Of a DNA stretch of 59,178 bases, positions 1 through 11,838 are shown in pieces. A program made the translations under genes and the position numbers. The notes under the pieces were generated by a model, which saw only the letters and a program-made list of their open reading frames with translations, had not been told where the DNA came from and did no database searches. This stretch comes from Phoronis australis (taxonomy: Eukaryota; Phoronida; Phoronidae): assembly GCA_002633005.1 (NCBI GenBank), contig NMRA01000109.1, positions 347,846-407,023 on the forward strand. The letters are read 5' to 3'. Position 1 is the first letter of the stretch. Every line of letters starts with the position of its first letter.

Positions 1-696
1 AAAGATTAACCAGACTCTGGCTGGCGACTGACTGCCGCGAAGTCGACATCGGCGAGTGCCTCAGTTAACAGGCATCGGTAGAATAATCATGGAATAACCG
101 TAAAAATAATCACAAACCTTACCTTTGTATGAGGTCGTGCTTACTTCCTCTCATAGAAGCACCCTTTTTACACAATCTCAGATTTAGTTGGCACGGCTGC
201 AAGCCATTTCACCATGTATTTAAAGGGCTCGCGAAATCGAGGCTGTTAATCTATCACCACTAGTACACGCACGCCCTCTAGTTATTGTAGATTTTCCGAA
301 TAGCCCCATTGTGCCAATTTGTGTTATCATGCTCCAGCGGCGAAATTAGGGGTCATTGAGTGCACAAAATTTGGCATTTCGGTTTTTGTTAGGATACCTA
401 TCCATGTACAAAAAATTAAGTTGTTTTAAATTTTGACGTATAGACTGATTTTTGAAAATCTACTGGTTTTTATATGAACTGCCTCTTAACGAGTTTTAAA
501 AAGTATACACTGTATTATACACAAAATACGTCATTTAAAACATATTACTTGAACTCGTTATGAGTGCCCGTCAGACTTCGTCAACGCCATGGTTTTCATA
601 CGGCACCCGAATTCATCAGATGCCTTTTACGTTTATGGTTTAGCACATTAACGGTTTGTTCCATAATCAGTTCCAACTTCATTGTACTGGTTTCAG
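1..696. other. Upstream non-coding stretch with dispersed repeats
   Basis: No supportable exon is visible before 697. Positions 245-306 are an inverted match to 11696-11757 (shared ATCACCACTAGTACA and TTCTCCGAATAGCCCA-like blocks). Positions 310-540 belong to a dispersed family also seen at 2072-2165, 8800-8975 and, inverted, about 4985-5090. The end of this stretch supplies the polypyrimidine tract and AG acceptor of the first exon. Confidence 0.5.
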
Positions 697-870
697 GTTG
701 CATTAAACCTACACAGCAATACGACAAGTTTCATCCGCTTCCAAGACGACAGTCATATGCGTGCCAAGACAACTGCAAGAGACCTCCGACATTAAATTTA
801 GGCCAGATAACGCAGTGCCATTCTCATTATGATGACTCCGCCGAAGAGTGCGCCGTACCATATTGCCTCT
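697..870 (+). CDS. Cys-rich internal exon of a modular extracellular protein gene
   Basis: A 174-nt exon bounded by a pyrimidine-rich acceptor ending tttcag and a consensus donor gtaagt. In phase 1 it is open throughout and encodes about 58 residues with eight cysteines, including ACQDNC, TQC and AVPYCLC. Both boundaries are phase 1, so the exon is symmetric, as is usual for shuffled extracellular modules. I do not recognise the domain; a small disulfide-rich module is the safest reading. The other plus-strand exons at 4450, 11839, 16191 and 17337 also start in phase 1, which suggests one gene. The gene's start and signal peptide are not seen upstream and are probably outside the window. Confidence 0.55.
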
Positions 871-1149
871 GTAAGTATCAATAGTGTGTTACCTGTCATA
901 CCTAAGCAGAAACACTGTACAATAAACCGCGTTAGATGAGTTTTGTTGCGAGCTGAACATGACGGGATAGACGTAGGTATGAAAATGGTGGCCGATAGGG
1001 GCCAGAACGAACGAGGTTGTTGTCAATGAGATCTTTGGATGATTTGGAGATTGCTGTGGGCTCGTTGAACAGTTGAACAAACTCATTTACAAGTAGTACA
1101 TCGAATATTTCATTGCCTGCTTGATTATCGTAGTCGTCACAAAACTTGG

Positions 1150-1731
1150 TACTATTTCAATTTTTGATTTGCACTCGACAGAAGACTGAGAAGGGGAACG
1201 ATAGAAGAAACTGTTTTTATTTTGCTTAAAATTATTTCACTCCAGCAATTGAATAAACTTTCACTAATTTTATCAGACAAGACCTTATATCTTACACATT
1301 TGTGAATAAAAAAAATTATAGCTTGGCCATTGTTACTATCGTATGCCAAGAAATAATAGGGAATAGATAATTTAGTTTTGTGTTTGTCGCAAGTAACTTT
1401 CAGACTCACATATTGCATCAAGTTTGTAGCTGCAATCAGCAACAGTGTGTTTAAGCAATTCAAACCCTGAAAAGTTATTGAATTTAAGAATGTTGATGTT
1501 GGTCAAAAGAATAACAAAATTGTTAAGTCCTGGGTTGAACTCAATGTCACCTGATCTAAGGAGAAGACCTGAGATGCAAACAATACCTGGGTCCAGGATT
1601 AGACATAAATTACAAACTAGGTAATTGTAACAAGTCAACACTGTTGAGACGTTATTGAAAGACCTGATTTCTTGCTCAAAAGTTTGTTCAAATGGTCTGT
1701 AAATTCTGCTCGTTATTTCCAAACTAGACAA
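1150..1731 (-). mobile_element. Decayed 5' part of a non-LTR retrotransposon ORF2 with a 2A-like motif
   Basis: Two minus-strand frames (1372-1731 and 1152-1463) read as consecutive, frameshifted pieces of a non-LTR retrotransposon ORF. The first carries a hydrophobic run followed by GDIEFNPGL (nt 1551-1525), close to the D-(V/I)-E-x-N-P-G-P ribosome-skipping 2A motif found at the N-terminus of some animal non-LTR ORF2 proteins. NINILKFNNFSGFELLKH follows, resembling the start of an APE-type endonuclease. The second piece holds AYDSNNGQAIIFFIHKCVR and a later SEIIL, like the endonuclease core. No reverse transcriptase follows, so the copy is 3'-truncated and dead. Confidence 0.55.
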
Positions 1732-4449
1732 TTTTTCAAGATAAATTTCAATAAAATGTAAATTTGAGGCAAGTCTTTTTATAACTCAAGATTAACTCGT
1801 TAGCTGTATATTCTAAAAGTTACACAAGACTGCAAGGTGCAATATGGCCGTAAATAGGTAACAAAAACGGCCAGTAAAATTTGCCAAACAAATTGGTCTG
1901 TGGATTACCTCAACTGTCTAGCACAAAGCTGCCAGATTTTAATAAATGACACAGAATGATACACAGTATAGGTTGGTTAATGCAGCCACTAAAGTAGAAC
2001 TTTTGATCTATTTTGTATGTTTCTGAATTTTCGTTGCTCAAAATATGCGAATTTGGAGACGACTTACATGCCCAATTGTGGCAATTTGTGGTCTCATGCT
2101 TTAGAGGTAAAACTAGGGCCCATTGAGTGTGCACAAAATGTGACATTTAGATTTTGTTGACTAGGGTTGACATTCCTAGAAGTGATGGCTCTTCGGCTCA
2201 CATACATGTATTTACAATTTCCACACCTTCGTGATTTTCTTGAGTAGTAACGGATTGATGCTTGCTATATCTGACATCAGACAGCTAGCTTGCAAACTAA
2301 TTGAAAACTAAAGATATTTAATTAGTCTTGCAGAAAACGCAGGATTCACAGAAGTACCAATTGGGTAAACAAATCATTGAAATTGATGTTCTGGCACACC
2401 CCAACGTGTAAAAATATTCTCTGCTATTGTTCTCGCGTAATGTTTTGAGGTTTCTTGCGAATGCATGGCCTACATCCCGTGTACAATCATGTATACACAC
2501 ACTAGTTCAGCGTAAGTACTAACGTTTGCTTCACTACGAAAATAGCGACACGAAAATGGGCGTCTATTCAAAAGAAAAACTTTGCATGAACCGTATTTTA
2601 GAAAGTGTGTTGTGACTTGTAAGAAAAATCTGCTGATGAAGTGAGACTCAGTCCTGTGCTTCACCCACTAATCTAAACTTTTTGAATGAAAACTAACTTT
2701 CGCGTTTGCGACGACCAGGAACTCATGTTGATCAAAACGGTCGAGTAGGTAAGGAGCCACAAATGATGTTTCCCCTTTTAATTGGATATTATTTTATTAT
2801 CTTGCATATGACATTCAGTCATGTCTGGCATTCAAAAATATCTTGTTTCCGAAAGAATGCCTATATTATGTTCATGATTTTTCAGAGAGAAAAAATCACT
2901 CTGAGTTCCCGTTCCGAAGTTAAAGTCGATTTCAGTTAAAGTGAAAAACTAAATAGCGTACAGCAAGAAAGATCGGCTGACATTAATTGGAAATGATTAG
3001 TCCTATGAACCCGGACAATGTCATTAAAATCGTTTACACCAAATTAAAAATGATTTTGGATTTTGGCGAAGTGTGTTGTTCTATAAGATAGCAGATTAAA
3101 AATGTTATATATTTAATTTGCTTGTGAATGAAAGTTGGATCACCCTGCAATACTTTGCGACGCTAATAAGTCTGCAAGTGATACCAAATACCTATTACCT
3201 GATATGAATATAACTGTCCTTTTGGCTGCTCTTGTTATCGCGCCCAAAATCAGCACGAAGACTACTGACGTGTTGATCGGAATCCCCTCCGAAACCCTTA
3301 CGCACATCAGAATGGCGGCAATCAACAAATACATGGTTATCATAGAATCATAAGCACGGGCATTAGAATCATACGCCCAAACAACCACTTGATGCATAGA
3401 CTCGTAGGTGGTTCCTGCGCAAGATGCAGTCCCCGGGATTATGATTCTATGGTACCCTTGAAAGAGGTCTATTAATTTTAATTTTAATTTTGTCCGCATT
3501 CGGCGAAACCTGACGTTATTAAATCAATTGCTGCCAATTAATTTAAATAACAACAATACATAAAGGCACAAATGCCTATAATAACAGTTTAAACATAATT
3601 TATTATTTTTTAAAATGCCTAGATTTGAGATTTTGACCAACGTCTAATTCTACGTCCCTGAATCACCTTTCGTTTTTCAAGTTTTCGCAAATTCGTTAAG
3701 CCATAACTCGCGGTCATCAATGAATTGTATTCGTTCGTATCGAAAGCTTTTGGTAGCAAAAAGTATCGTCTTCGATGTCCCAACAATAGAAATGCAGAAG
3801 CATTTTTGAAAACATTTAGGGATTGTTTTTCCAGTCCTTTCAATGACGCACGGAAGAATCATGTAGCTAGAAGTATAGTATAAACACTTCCCTTGAAACT
3901 TGATTTCGCTCGCGCAGGAAACCATTATTACCCCCGGGCGCATGGTGTGTCGTTAGGTAGGCCTGCATCACTGCGTATTTTTGCGTGTAAAAATATGAAA
4001 AATACACCCGAGTACAAAATGTGCACCTTGAGAGTACCGCCATGTTGTCGGTTAACACTATGAGGGCGTCTTACCAGTAAAGGGTAGAATATTCAACGTA
4101 TGCAAATTACGTAGCACTTTAGCTGTATTGATGGCATTTATAATGCAAACAGTAATAACAAAACCTTCCAGTTTAGATGTTGGTGTCTATATTTTAGGTG
4201 TTACATCACGTAACCTAAATATTCTGCCATCATACTGCTATTCTAATCTTTTATATGATGATGTAATTTATTCTATGAGTTCGTTAGCACAATGCAATTT
4301 TTTTTAACGGACTATTAGACGTTGCTCTTTCCATAAAGGAACCGTAAATTATCTTCTTCACTTTTCAGTTACATGTATCTTGCTGTGTGTACCATATGTA
4401 ACAAAATCGAAGACAAACTTTCTATCATAACCTATTTATCTTTCCACAG
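1732..4449. other. Intronic stretch, mostly unrecognised
   Basis: Between the first Cys-rich exon and the TSP1 exon. It contains a dispersed-repeat copy at 2072-2165. Short open frames at 2706-2939 and 3135-3499 have no recognisable domain and are open on both strands in places, so I treat them as chance. Nothing else is supported. Confidence 0.4.
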
Positions 4450-4641
4450 GGCCTAAAGTTACAATGACAACATTTGGCGAATGGTCGGAGTGGTCTTCTT
4501 GCGATCCAAAGACGAGAGTGAAAACGCAAACCCGGACCTGCAACCAAGGAACTTTTGGCCCCATATCTGACATTCAGTGTAGATTGAACGAATTTCTCCT
4601 TAATAGATCTATAAGTTGTGCCAATGAAAGGCCCTCTAAAG
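4450..4641 (+). CDS. Thrombospondin type-1 repeat exon
   Basis: A 192-nt exon with a strong acceptor (ctttccacag) and donor gtaagg, both in phase 1. It encodes PKVTMTTFGEWSEWSSCDPK, then RTRTC-like and further cysteines (RTC, QC, SC). WSEWSSC with spaced Trp residues is the signature of thrombospondin type-1 repeats, extracellular modules that bind glycosaminoglycans and matrix or receptor proteins. The module is about 60 residues, normal for a TSP1 repeat, and fits in one exon. The later exon at 11839 shares a PKVT stretch near its start, perhaps a common linker. The upstream exon ends with T, so the junction codon is TGG (Trp). Confidence 0.85.
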
Positions 4642-6294
4642 GTAAGGCTGAGTGATGATATTTGGTCTGTACGACTGTCCCTATGTCTCTTTATTCCCTG
4701 CTCCTATGTTGCTTTTCCTCAATGTTCTTCCGGCAGAATGTTCCCCCTTCCAGATGTTGCCCCTGCAATATGCTGCGCGCGCCAGTGTTCACCTGGAATA
4801 TTCATATTTCACTTATATCGGGATTCAATTTTTGTTGTTAACCAAATATATTGTGAATGTAAGTGGGAGATTATATGACTAAAAACCCGTGAAGATTACG
4901 GCCAATCATAAAATATGTAACACGTAAAGTGTTTTTTTCCGTAGTCATTTCGGCGCAGAACGTAAAGTAATTACTGTAGTTTTCCCGATTCACCCTAACG
5001 TCATCAACTTTTAAGAGCAATTCCATATAAAAACCAGATGGTAGGCTATATATCCAAAATCACCATTTTTTGAAACTTAGGCACATCAGCTGGCCTTTTC
5101 AAAAGAAACATGAGCCTGATTTCTTAAGCGTTTCTGAGTTTTTTAGACCTTTTTATGGCCACTTTTTTCTGAAAAATAGCAAATAAAAGTACTGGAAAGT
5201 AGGTGACATTTTATCAGCAACAACACATCATCGCTTCATGTTATTGAAAACATAACTATATGGCAGAAAGAAAAAAGAATGACATACAAGAAAAATTGGC
5301 TCGGGTGTATTTATTAATTTTTTATGACCTCCCATTTTAGCCTATTTTCACTGCTTATTATAAAGGCCATTTTTACGCATTTTTATCGCTATCCCAAATC
5401 TACATGTATATCGGATTCATTTGGAACATGAGTTAACTTCCATCTGTTACTGCTGTCTTTGTTCAGCCCAACGCAAGAATAAAAAATCTTGTCTCTTTCA
5501 TAGTTTTTGTGCAGTCAGTTTTTTACATAATTCACTTACACACTTTTCTGCCAATCTGTTACTGTCAGTTAGATTAAAAGACTCTAGGAGCCGCTACTCG
5601 ATTGTGCAATTATCTATCGACCAAGGTGCCATATAGAACAAATATCATTCGTTTTGCTACATCAGTGACGAAGCAGATCGTGGGAAGCTGTATGAGAGAT
5701 TTTGTCTTCGCGGATTTTCAGTTTTGCTGCTGCAAAAATAAAAATCTATTATAGGATTAGAGAACTCAAAACAGTCGACTTTAATTCACTGATGAGTTAA
5801 AAATACGACCCCATCACTATCTCATACTTCAGAGAAGCAGGTTTTATTCGTATTAAGGGTGCCCATTCCCCCTTGCTTGGTCAGTTTTTGAACACCGTTA
5901 TGGACTAAGAATCCCACGCACTGCCTGCAGTGCATGCTGGTCCATTTTCAGACCTCCTGGACAAGTCCCTGTATATGCGCTCTCAAACTATTAGCAAAGT
6001 ACATACTAAAACTAATCAAGATCTTCGAGATCACAAGTGAAAAGAGGACGGTGGATACGAGCAGAAGTGTCGTGTTATTGGACATACAAAGGGTCACACA
6101 ATGCTACACAAAAGCGGCCGAGCATGGTGGCAGTGCGCCAATGGAATTTGCAAATTCAGAAAAATAACAGGTACGGGTATTTACCATTGAAAACATTATA
6201 CTTTCAGTGATATCCAAGTTACCGGATTTCCAAACCAGTATTTAAACAATTGGGTGTTGTTGCGACTTACCAGCTAAAAGTTTAACAATATGTA
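4642..6294. other. Intronic stretch without recognisable gene
   Basis: AT-rich sequence after the TSP1 exon. An inverted copy of the dispersed repeat lies at about 4985-5090 (complement of a TGGTTTTTATATGGAAT block). Short frames at 5421-5636 and 5934-6167 show no domain. Confidence 0.4.
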
Positions 6295-7340
6295 AATTCC
6301 GTTCATGCGGCGGACTCGAAACCACAGTTTTTTGAAGGTATGCTAGGTCTAGTGCATGATGCATTTCCACACAACACTTCAAAAAACCGCAAAATACGTC
6401 GAATCCATCACAAAACGGGAACATGTCATTGTTTCTTTATTAGAAAGCTATTTACCAAATCCAATAAAAATCCGTCAAGGAACTTAGAAGTAAATTTATA
6501 GAGGAAATCAAAAACATGAAATTGCCACTAGGGGGCGCCACAGTAGTCGATGTCGTTGAAAAATCATCATTAACCGTCCTCTTCACACTGAGAACATGTG
6601 TTGTAGTTTTCAAAATTATGCTTAGAGTGGTTTGGTTGGCAGAGGGGCGCACGCCAAAAACAGGCAAGGAAAGTACATTAAAATGCCCCTTAGATGGCGT
6701 AAAATATGTCAAATCATCCAAAAACGCCGTTTCTATAATAGAAAGCTGTTTGCCAAATTCCATAAAAATCCATCAAGGAACTTCAGAGAAAGAGGGGAAA
6801 ACGGAAAAAATGAAAATGCCACTAGGGGGCACAGCGTTTGTTACATCCGTCTGAAAGTCATCGTCGTCCGCTGTCAACTTCATATAAATACACTTGCTAA
6901 ATTTAATATAGATCCTGCAATGGGCTTAGTAGAAACAGTCATGTGCGCTACAAAAAACAAAACTGCCACTAGGAGGAGCCAAAGTCGTCAAAGTCGTCAG
7001 AAGGTTATCGTCAACCGTTCTCCTCACTCCAAGAACACATATGCCAATTTTTTCAGTCATTCTATGGATGGTTTGTTTGATGGAGGGGCAGACTCGAAAA
7101 CAGTAAAAATGGCCACTGGGTAGAACAAAATACCTCAAATACATCCGAAAATGGAAGGATAGTCTCATCTTCCTAATAGATGGTTTTGTGCCAAATTTAA
7201 TGAAAATCCTTTGAGGAGAGGTAAATGTATAAAACTAGGATTGCCACTAGGGGGCACACCAGTTGTTGGATCCATCCGAAATTTGTCGTCATCTGCCATG
7301 TGGGCTCATAAAAACCCGTGTTCCATTCAGAAACTGATGA
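6295..7340 (+). repeat. Tandem-like repeat array 1 with CTCF-like cores
   Basis: Degenerate repeats in which a GCCACTAGGGGGCRC core recurs. Clear cores lie near 6524 (GCCACTAGGGGGCGCCA), 6685 (TTAGATGGCGT), 6818, 6965, 7112 (weak) and 7243, about 130-160 bp apart. Sequence between cores also repeats: 'gtcgaatccatc', 'aaacggga', 'atgccaaattt', and 'ccgtcaaggaactt'. The same family makes a second array at 25680-27165 and a single piece at 22681-22860. Open frames across it are by-products. Whether it is a satellite or the inside of a transposon cannot be told here. Confidence 0.7.
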
Positions 7341-9142
7341 GGTGCACATCTGAATACGGCTGACCGACAAGTCAGAGATGACTGCATGGCAAAAAGTACT
7401 GAATAAGTGAAAAATTATGATCAACTGCCATTACAATTTCAAAGAGGAGTGAACTGTATCATCAATTTTTGAGTCGTGGGGTATAATCATGAGTGGAGAT
7501 TCTTTACATACTTAGAAAATATTTTGACGTAAATATTAAAATACAAATTACGGCAAGCAATCACCTCAGAAATGGTCACCATAATTGCTCTGGCATAATC
7601 TGCTAGCTTCAATGACGACCCAATGGCAAATCTGGTGACGATTTCACCAGCTCTCAGAAGTCACAGATATGTACTTAAGATGTGTGTAAAGATGAATCAC
7701 CTTTTGTAAAAGTATGGTACATACTTTTTCGGTATTAACATGTGTCACACTTTTGAACCATTTGAATAAATATGGATCACAGTTGCGATAAATATGAAGT
7801 AAATTTTTAGCAATTGCTACTAATATATTACTAGCACCAACAGGGACTAACAAATCAAACTGGCGAAAAATCTTTTGCGACATGCGAAAGTCAACGCCCC
7901 GTTCAATCTTCTGCTTCGTTTTAGCTGTGTGTTCTGGATAACAGCACGTCATTTTTTGTCTAAAGCCAAGTCCAAACTCATGTCGATGTGTAAAACATAT
8001 AACGGCGCATTACCATTGGTTTGCGAGTCCAGCCTCCTCTCTCCAGCTCTGGCAAGAATCAACTGTAATTCCAATATACTTTCAAACTTCTGTGGCTCTT
8101 TGCACGACCTCAGATGACTTCTGACGTCTTTAACACAGCTAATAAAGGCCACATTTCCTCCGCGATCCCACTTTAGTAACGAAAGTTGACCAAATGTACA
8201 AGAAGGAAATTCCTCCCTATTCTTTGCAGTGACAGGAAGTGCATGTAATTTCGAACCCTAGTGAAGTTAACAGAGTGCTTCAGAAAACTGGGTACTCAAA
8301 AGTGAAACTTAAAGTTTTGTGATGTTTCATTGTTGATATTAGATCAAATATTTTAGGTGACATCTCTGAACTAAAAGTGTTGCCTCAGTTCTCTTGTCAG
8401 TCAGATTAAGGTCACATCTCAAAAATGCCCCAATTTGAGGGCCACTTTTAGCACTAAATATATAAGAGACAAGTTTTTTTAAAAGCAATTTCAAAGATCA
8501 GTCTTAGAAGTGTCTACACAGAGAATTTCAACTTCAAATATATTCCTATATAGAAGGCAGGTTGAGCAACATCTTGCCACTGGTGACTGGCCTTAAGAGT
8601 GGTCTCGGAGTTTTCTCCCCTGCTGGAAATTTAAATGTACCTATGAGTTTCAAATTTCATTTTCTTACTAACCTTACATGAGTATTTATGACCATCAATG
8701 TCAAACTTTGTCACCAGTTTTCCAAGTTTGATCTTTTGCCGTTCCAAAAATGCTGTTTTACTGACATGAAAAAATGCAAAATATGCCTTTATAGCCAAAT
8801 AGGTCACATTTCGGTAACCAAAGGTCATTGAGTGCAAATATTAAAGCAGTGTACTTTGTGCCAGCATCCCAACACATGCACAAAATATTAGCTCTGTATG
8901 AATTTTTGAGTATATAGTGATTTTTCATTTTCATTTGGTTTTTATATGGAATCATTCTTAACCTCCCATTGTGTAAAAGAAAGCATGGATGACAATGAGA
9001 AAAAAGGCTTACACGATGAAACATATCGCGCGTGCCTAAATTAGTGACCAGTGACTTTAATAAGGTAGGACCACATGACCACACTGGTCCTCCTTCATCT
9101 TTCTGCACCCAGTATTTTCTGTCGTCATAAGGTTTTGGTTGT
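7341..9142. other. Intronic stretch with one dispersed repeat
   Basis: No coding feature supported. Positions 8800-8975 match the dispersed family at 310-540 (shared GGTCATTGAGTGCA and GGTTTTTATATG blocks). Frames at 7644-8152 are open on both strands over the same bases and show no domain. Confidence 0.4.
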
Positions 9143-9146
9143 TTAA

Positions 9147-9190
9147 AGTCCTTATCTCAAAGGGCATTCTAGTTCAAAAACTAAAAAGTA
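9147..9190 (+). mobile_element. Solo terminus of the TTAA-target transposon family
   Basis: TTAA at 9143-9146 is followed by AGTCCTTATCTCAAAGGGC. This matches the AGTCCTTCTCTCA terminus next to TTAA in the complete element at 19466-21296. I found no partner terminus nearby, so this is a lone end or a truncated relative. Confidence 0.4.
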
Positions 9191-9194
9191 TTTA

Positions 9195-9442
9195 CCAAAT
9201 TAAGTAATATTTAACACGGCACATGCTAGAACTTCCTGGATTTTATCCAATCATTCTACAAACATGTACTAGTCTCTAGAATATTCTGGACTGCATTAAT
9301 CGCTGTCATGCTAGAGTCTTCTAGGAAGTTCAACACTTTAAATTCCATCATCACTGCACTTAACTCAGGGGTAATGCCAATCAAACAGCAACAAAACGAA
9401 ACGATACAACTAAAAACAATGTCAGTCTGACAATGGAAATAG
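9195..9442 (-). mobile_element. LTR fragment related to the LTR at 24654-25279
   Basis: On the minus strand this stretch matches the first part of the LTR candidate at 24654: TTGTCAG, a CTGTTTTcAGTTGTAT block, GTTTGATTGaCAT, CCTGAGTTAAGT, and AGAAGACTCTAGCATG followed by AGTTCTaGCATGTGC. The minus frame at 9596-9381 runs into it with a hydrophobic C-terminus. That could be the tail of a retroelement gene, but I cannot name it. Confidence 0.5.
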
Positions 9443-9599
9443 CGTATTCGAGTAACCCAGGATTATAGTGGCCTTTGTCGGTGATTATTTGATTTCCATT
9501 TTGTTGATATCGACCACCCCTTGGCTCAGTTGGTTGTGGCTCACGTACAATGTATGTCTGATCCATGTCTCGTGCAGGTGGGCAGAAAGTTCGCAAAGT

Positions 9600-11773
9600 G
9601 GGAAACCGAATTCATTGTCTGATTCTTCAATTACTTGAGTGCGATGCCCGCATCCCCTACCCTCTCTGTCTGCACGTTTATAGTCAAGTTCTTGCTCGAA
9701 ATCGTCCTCGTCTTCTCATCTGCTATTGATTGTCAAGTGACCATCGCCTTCCACCTATTAAGTCGTTTGGCCGGAAACTTGGAAATTAAAAAAATTCTTC
9801 TAAATTAAAAAATCGCAACTATTTGGCTTAAATAGTGCCTATTAAGTTAAATTTTATTATATTCATTTCAAAGTAGCTTACTGAAACCTCTTATACTAAG
9901 ACAATGCATGGTGGAAACTCTTTAAAGTATTCCGATCAACCGTCTTTCAGAATTACGTTTGACTTGACAACTTAATAAATACTTTTCAAAATTTTTAACA
10001 TTATATTGTTCATATTTTCCTTATCATTTTTCCCAGAGTATACTTTTACAAATACAATCTAAAGACTTTGCAAAAGTCTATGTATGGACAATACATTTTT
10101 ACCTGATATGGCTAACTAACTGAACTAGTGTGTTTAGAACCGTAGTAATATCTAGTGTACTTTAACCTTTCTTATACCAGCCTGTGACAGATTGTTCACA
10201 GAATTTTCCCACTCTACTAATCGCTCATTAAAATACCCACATACACTTTAGACACGTTTGACAAAAGAGTAATTACTCCATATTTCACTGCACTGTCAGA
10301 ACGTCCACTTTCAAGAAGCGGAATCACCCCCTCGTTCTAACCATTTCTCTGGGAAGTAGCCAGTACTACTGTTGACCATGTTACATGACACACCCAACGT
10401 AACTTTTTTCTGTCTTTGAGGAGTTCACTGCATATTCCGCATTACTCGGGCGATATTACAGGCTTTAATTTTTCAACACTCTTCTCGACATCAACTGAAG
10501 TGATTCACTTCGCCGTCAAGGATATGATTGTAACACATGGGTTCCTCATGGACAGTTCTATTCTCATCGTTAACTTCTAAATTTGTGTATAAAGATGAGA
10601 AATGGTCAATAAGAACTCTAGCATTAACAGCAGACAAGAGATATTCCCAAGTTTTGTCAGAGTTTTCCAAGTTTTTTAAGACTGAAGTTTTATTTCGCAT
10701 TGTTTTAAAATACTGATATCTTGATCGTTTTTAAATACTGCAAATTATTTTCTCCCAGTCTTAGGCCTAATTGCACTCAATATGTTTTCACCTCGCTGTC
10801 TTAATTCCTTTATTGATACATACATAGAACATATCACTTTCCGACGTTCATTGTAAAACCACGAGGCATCACCTCGTTGCTTTTTCGCCGGGTACCACTG
10901 ACATTCCATTTTCCCCACACCATCCCACAATATTAATTATTTTTTGAAAAGTCCCTTCAATGCTCATCTAAGTAGTCACTTCACATCCTGCAATTGCATT
11001 ATATATTTCCCCTGATGGACTCGCTGTATTTTCTTCCCTTGTGTGTGTGTCACAGGCAATATTTTCTGGCACGTCGTCACTGCTAACATAATTTATGCTC
11101 GCAACAAAGGGAAATGCCCCTTCTCAATTCTGCCAATCATGCCATATGCTGGGAAGAGTTCCAAAATATTAATTGAGGTGATAACATAATAAGTCGTCCT
11201 GGCTTCTTGGCTACCTGCTTATGAAATTAATATATTTCACTTGCATTGCCATTAAATCTTCCATTAACGATGCGCATCTCGTTTTCTAAGCAAAATACGG
11301 TTATTGATTTACGCCGTGATCTGGTTGACCTGGGCCCGGTCTCTAATCTTTGTACTCGAAACGAACTCGAAACTATTTTTGGCAATTTCTCTGCTCCTTT
11401 TGTGCGAACTTAAGATAATTGGTTATCAGACTGTGCTCGAATACATTATAGTTTATGCATAGGAGTTTCTAGTTCAAGTTTGCCCTTGAAGACCATTATA
11501 TTCGTGCTACAAACAATGAGTAAAAACTAGAAATTTCGAGTTCAAACTCGAACTTATTGCTTTAATATTGGGTTTACAAACTGTGAACTAAGGGCAATAA
11601 ATTATCTACGTAAGTTATTGTGTACTCGAGCATAGAATAATAGACACTTATCTTGTGTTCGCCCAAAAGTAGAGTAGAAAATGCCAAAGCTAATTGGGCT
11701 ATTCGGAGAATTCTCCTAGCGGTGTCGCTGCTGTACTAGTGGTGATTGACTGCATGTAAACAACTGGTAAAAG
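9600..11773. other. Intronic stretch without recognised features
   Basis: AT-rich and devoid of supportable exons. Positions 11696-11757 are the inverted partner of 245-306. Minus frames at 10491-10930 show no domain. Confidence 0.4.
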
Positions 11774-11831
11774 ATGGAATTTTTATCAAAATACGTCGTC
11801 GCACTAAGCCTTATTACTGCTAATTTCCCTG
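11774..11831 (+). CDS. Possible signal-peptide exon overlapping the acceptor region of the next exon
   Basis: An ATG at 11774 opens MEFLSKYVVALSLITANFPG, which has the shape of a secretory signal peptide (short N-region, hydrophobic core, small residues). Read through, this frame stops at the TAA after 33 codons. If it ended at the G before gtgcaagt (11832) it would end in phase 1, the usual phase for signal exons of modular secreted proteins. The donor is poor, and the space to the 11839 exon is far too short for an intron. It would therefore have to splice to a later exon, as an alternative first exon. This is speculative. Confidence 0.2.
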
Positions 11832-11838
11832 GTGCAAG

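Noticed and set aside
2719-2748. Possible 30-nt phase 1-1 exon (THVDQNGRV) before gtaagg
   Set aside because: Splicing from exon 697-870 would create TGA at the junction, and the acceptor lacks a pyrimidine tract.
3135-3499. Open frames on both strands, one 119 codons
   Set aside because: No domain, no splice support, and both strands are open over the same bases, so probably chance.
6516-7123. Long plus frames (112 and 163 codons)
   Set aside because: They lie entirely inside the CTCF-like repeat array, and the repeated units explain the openness.
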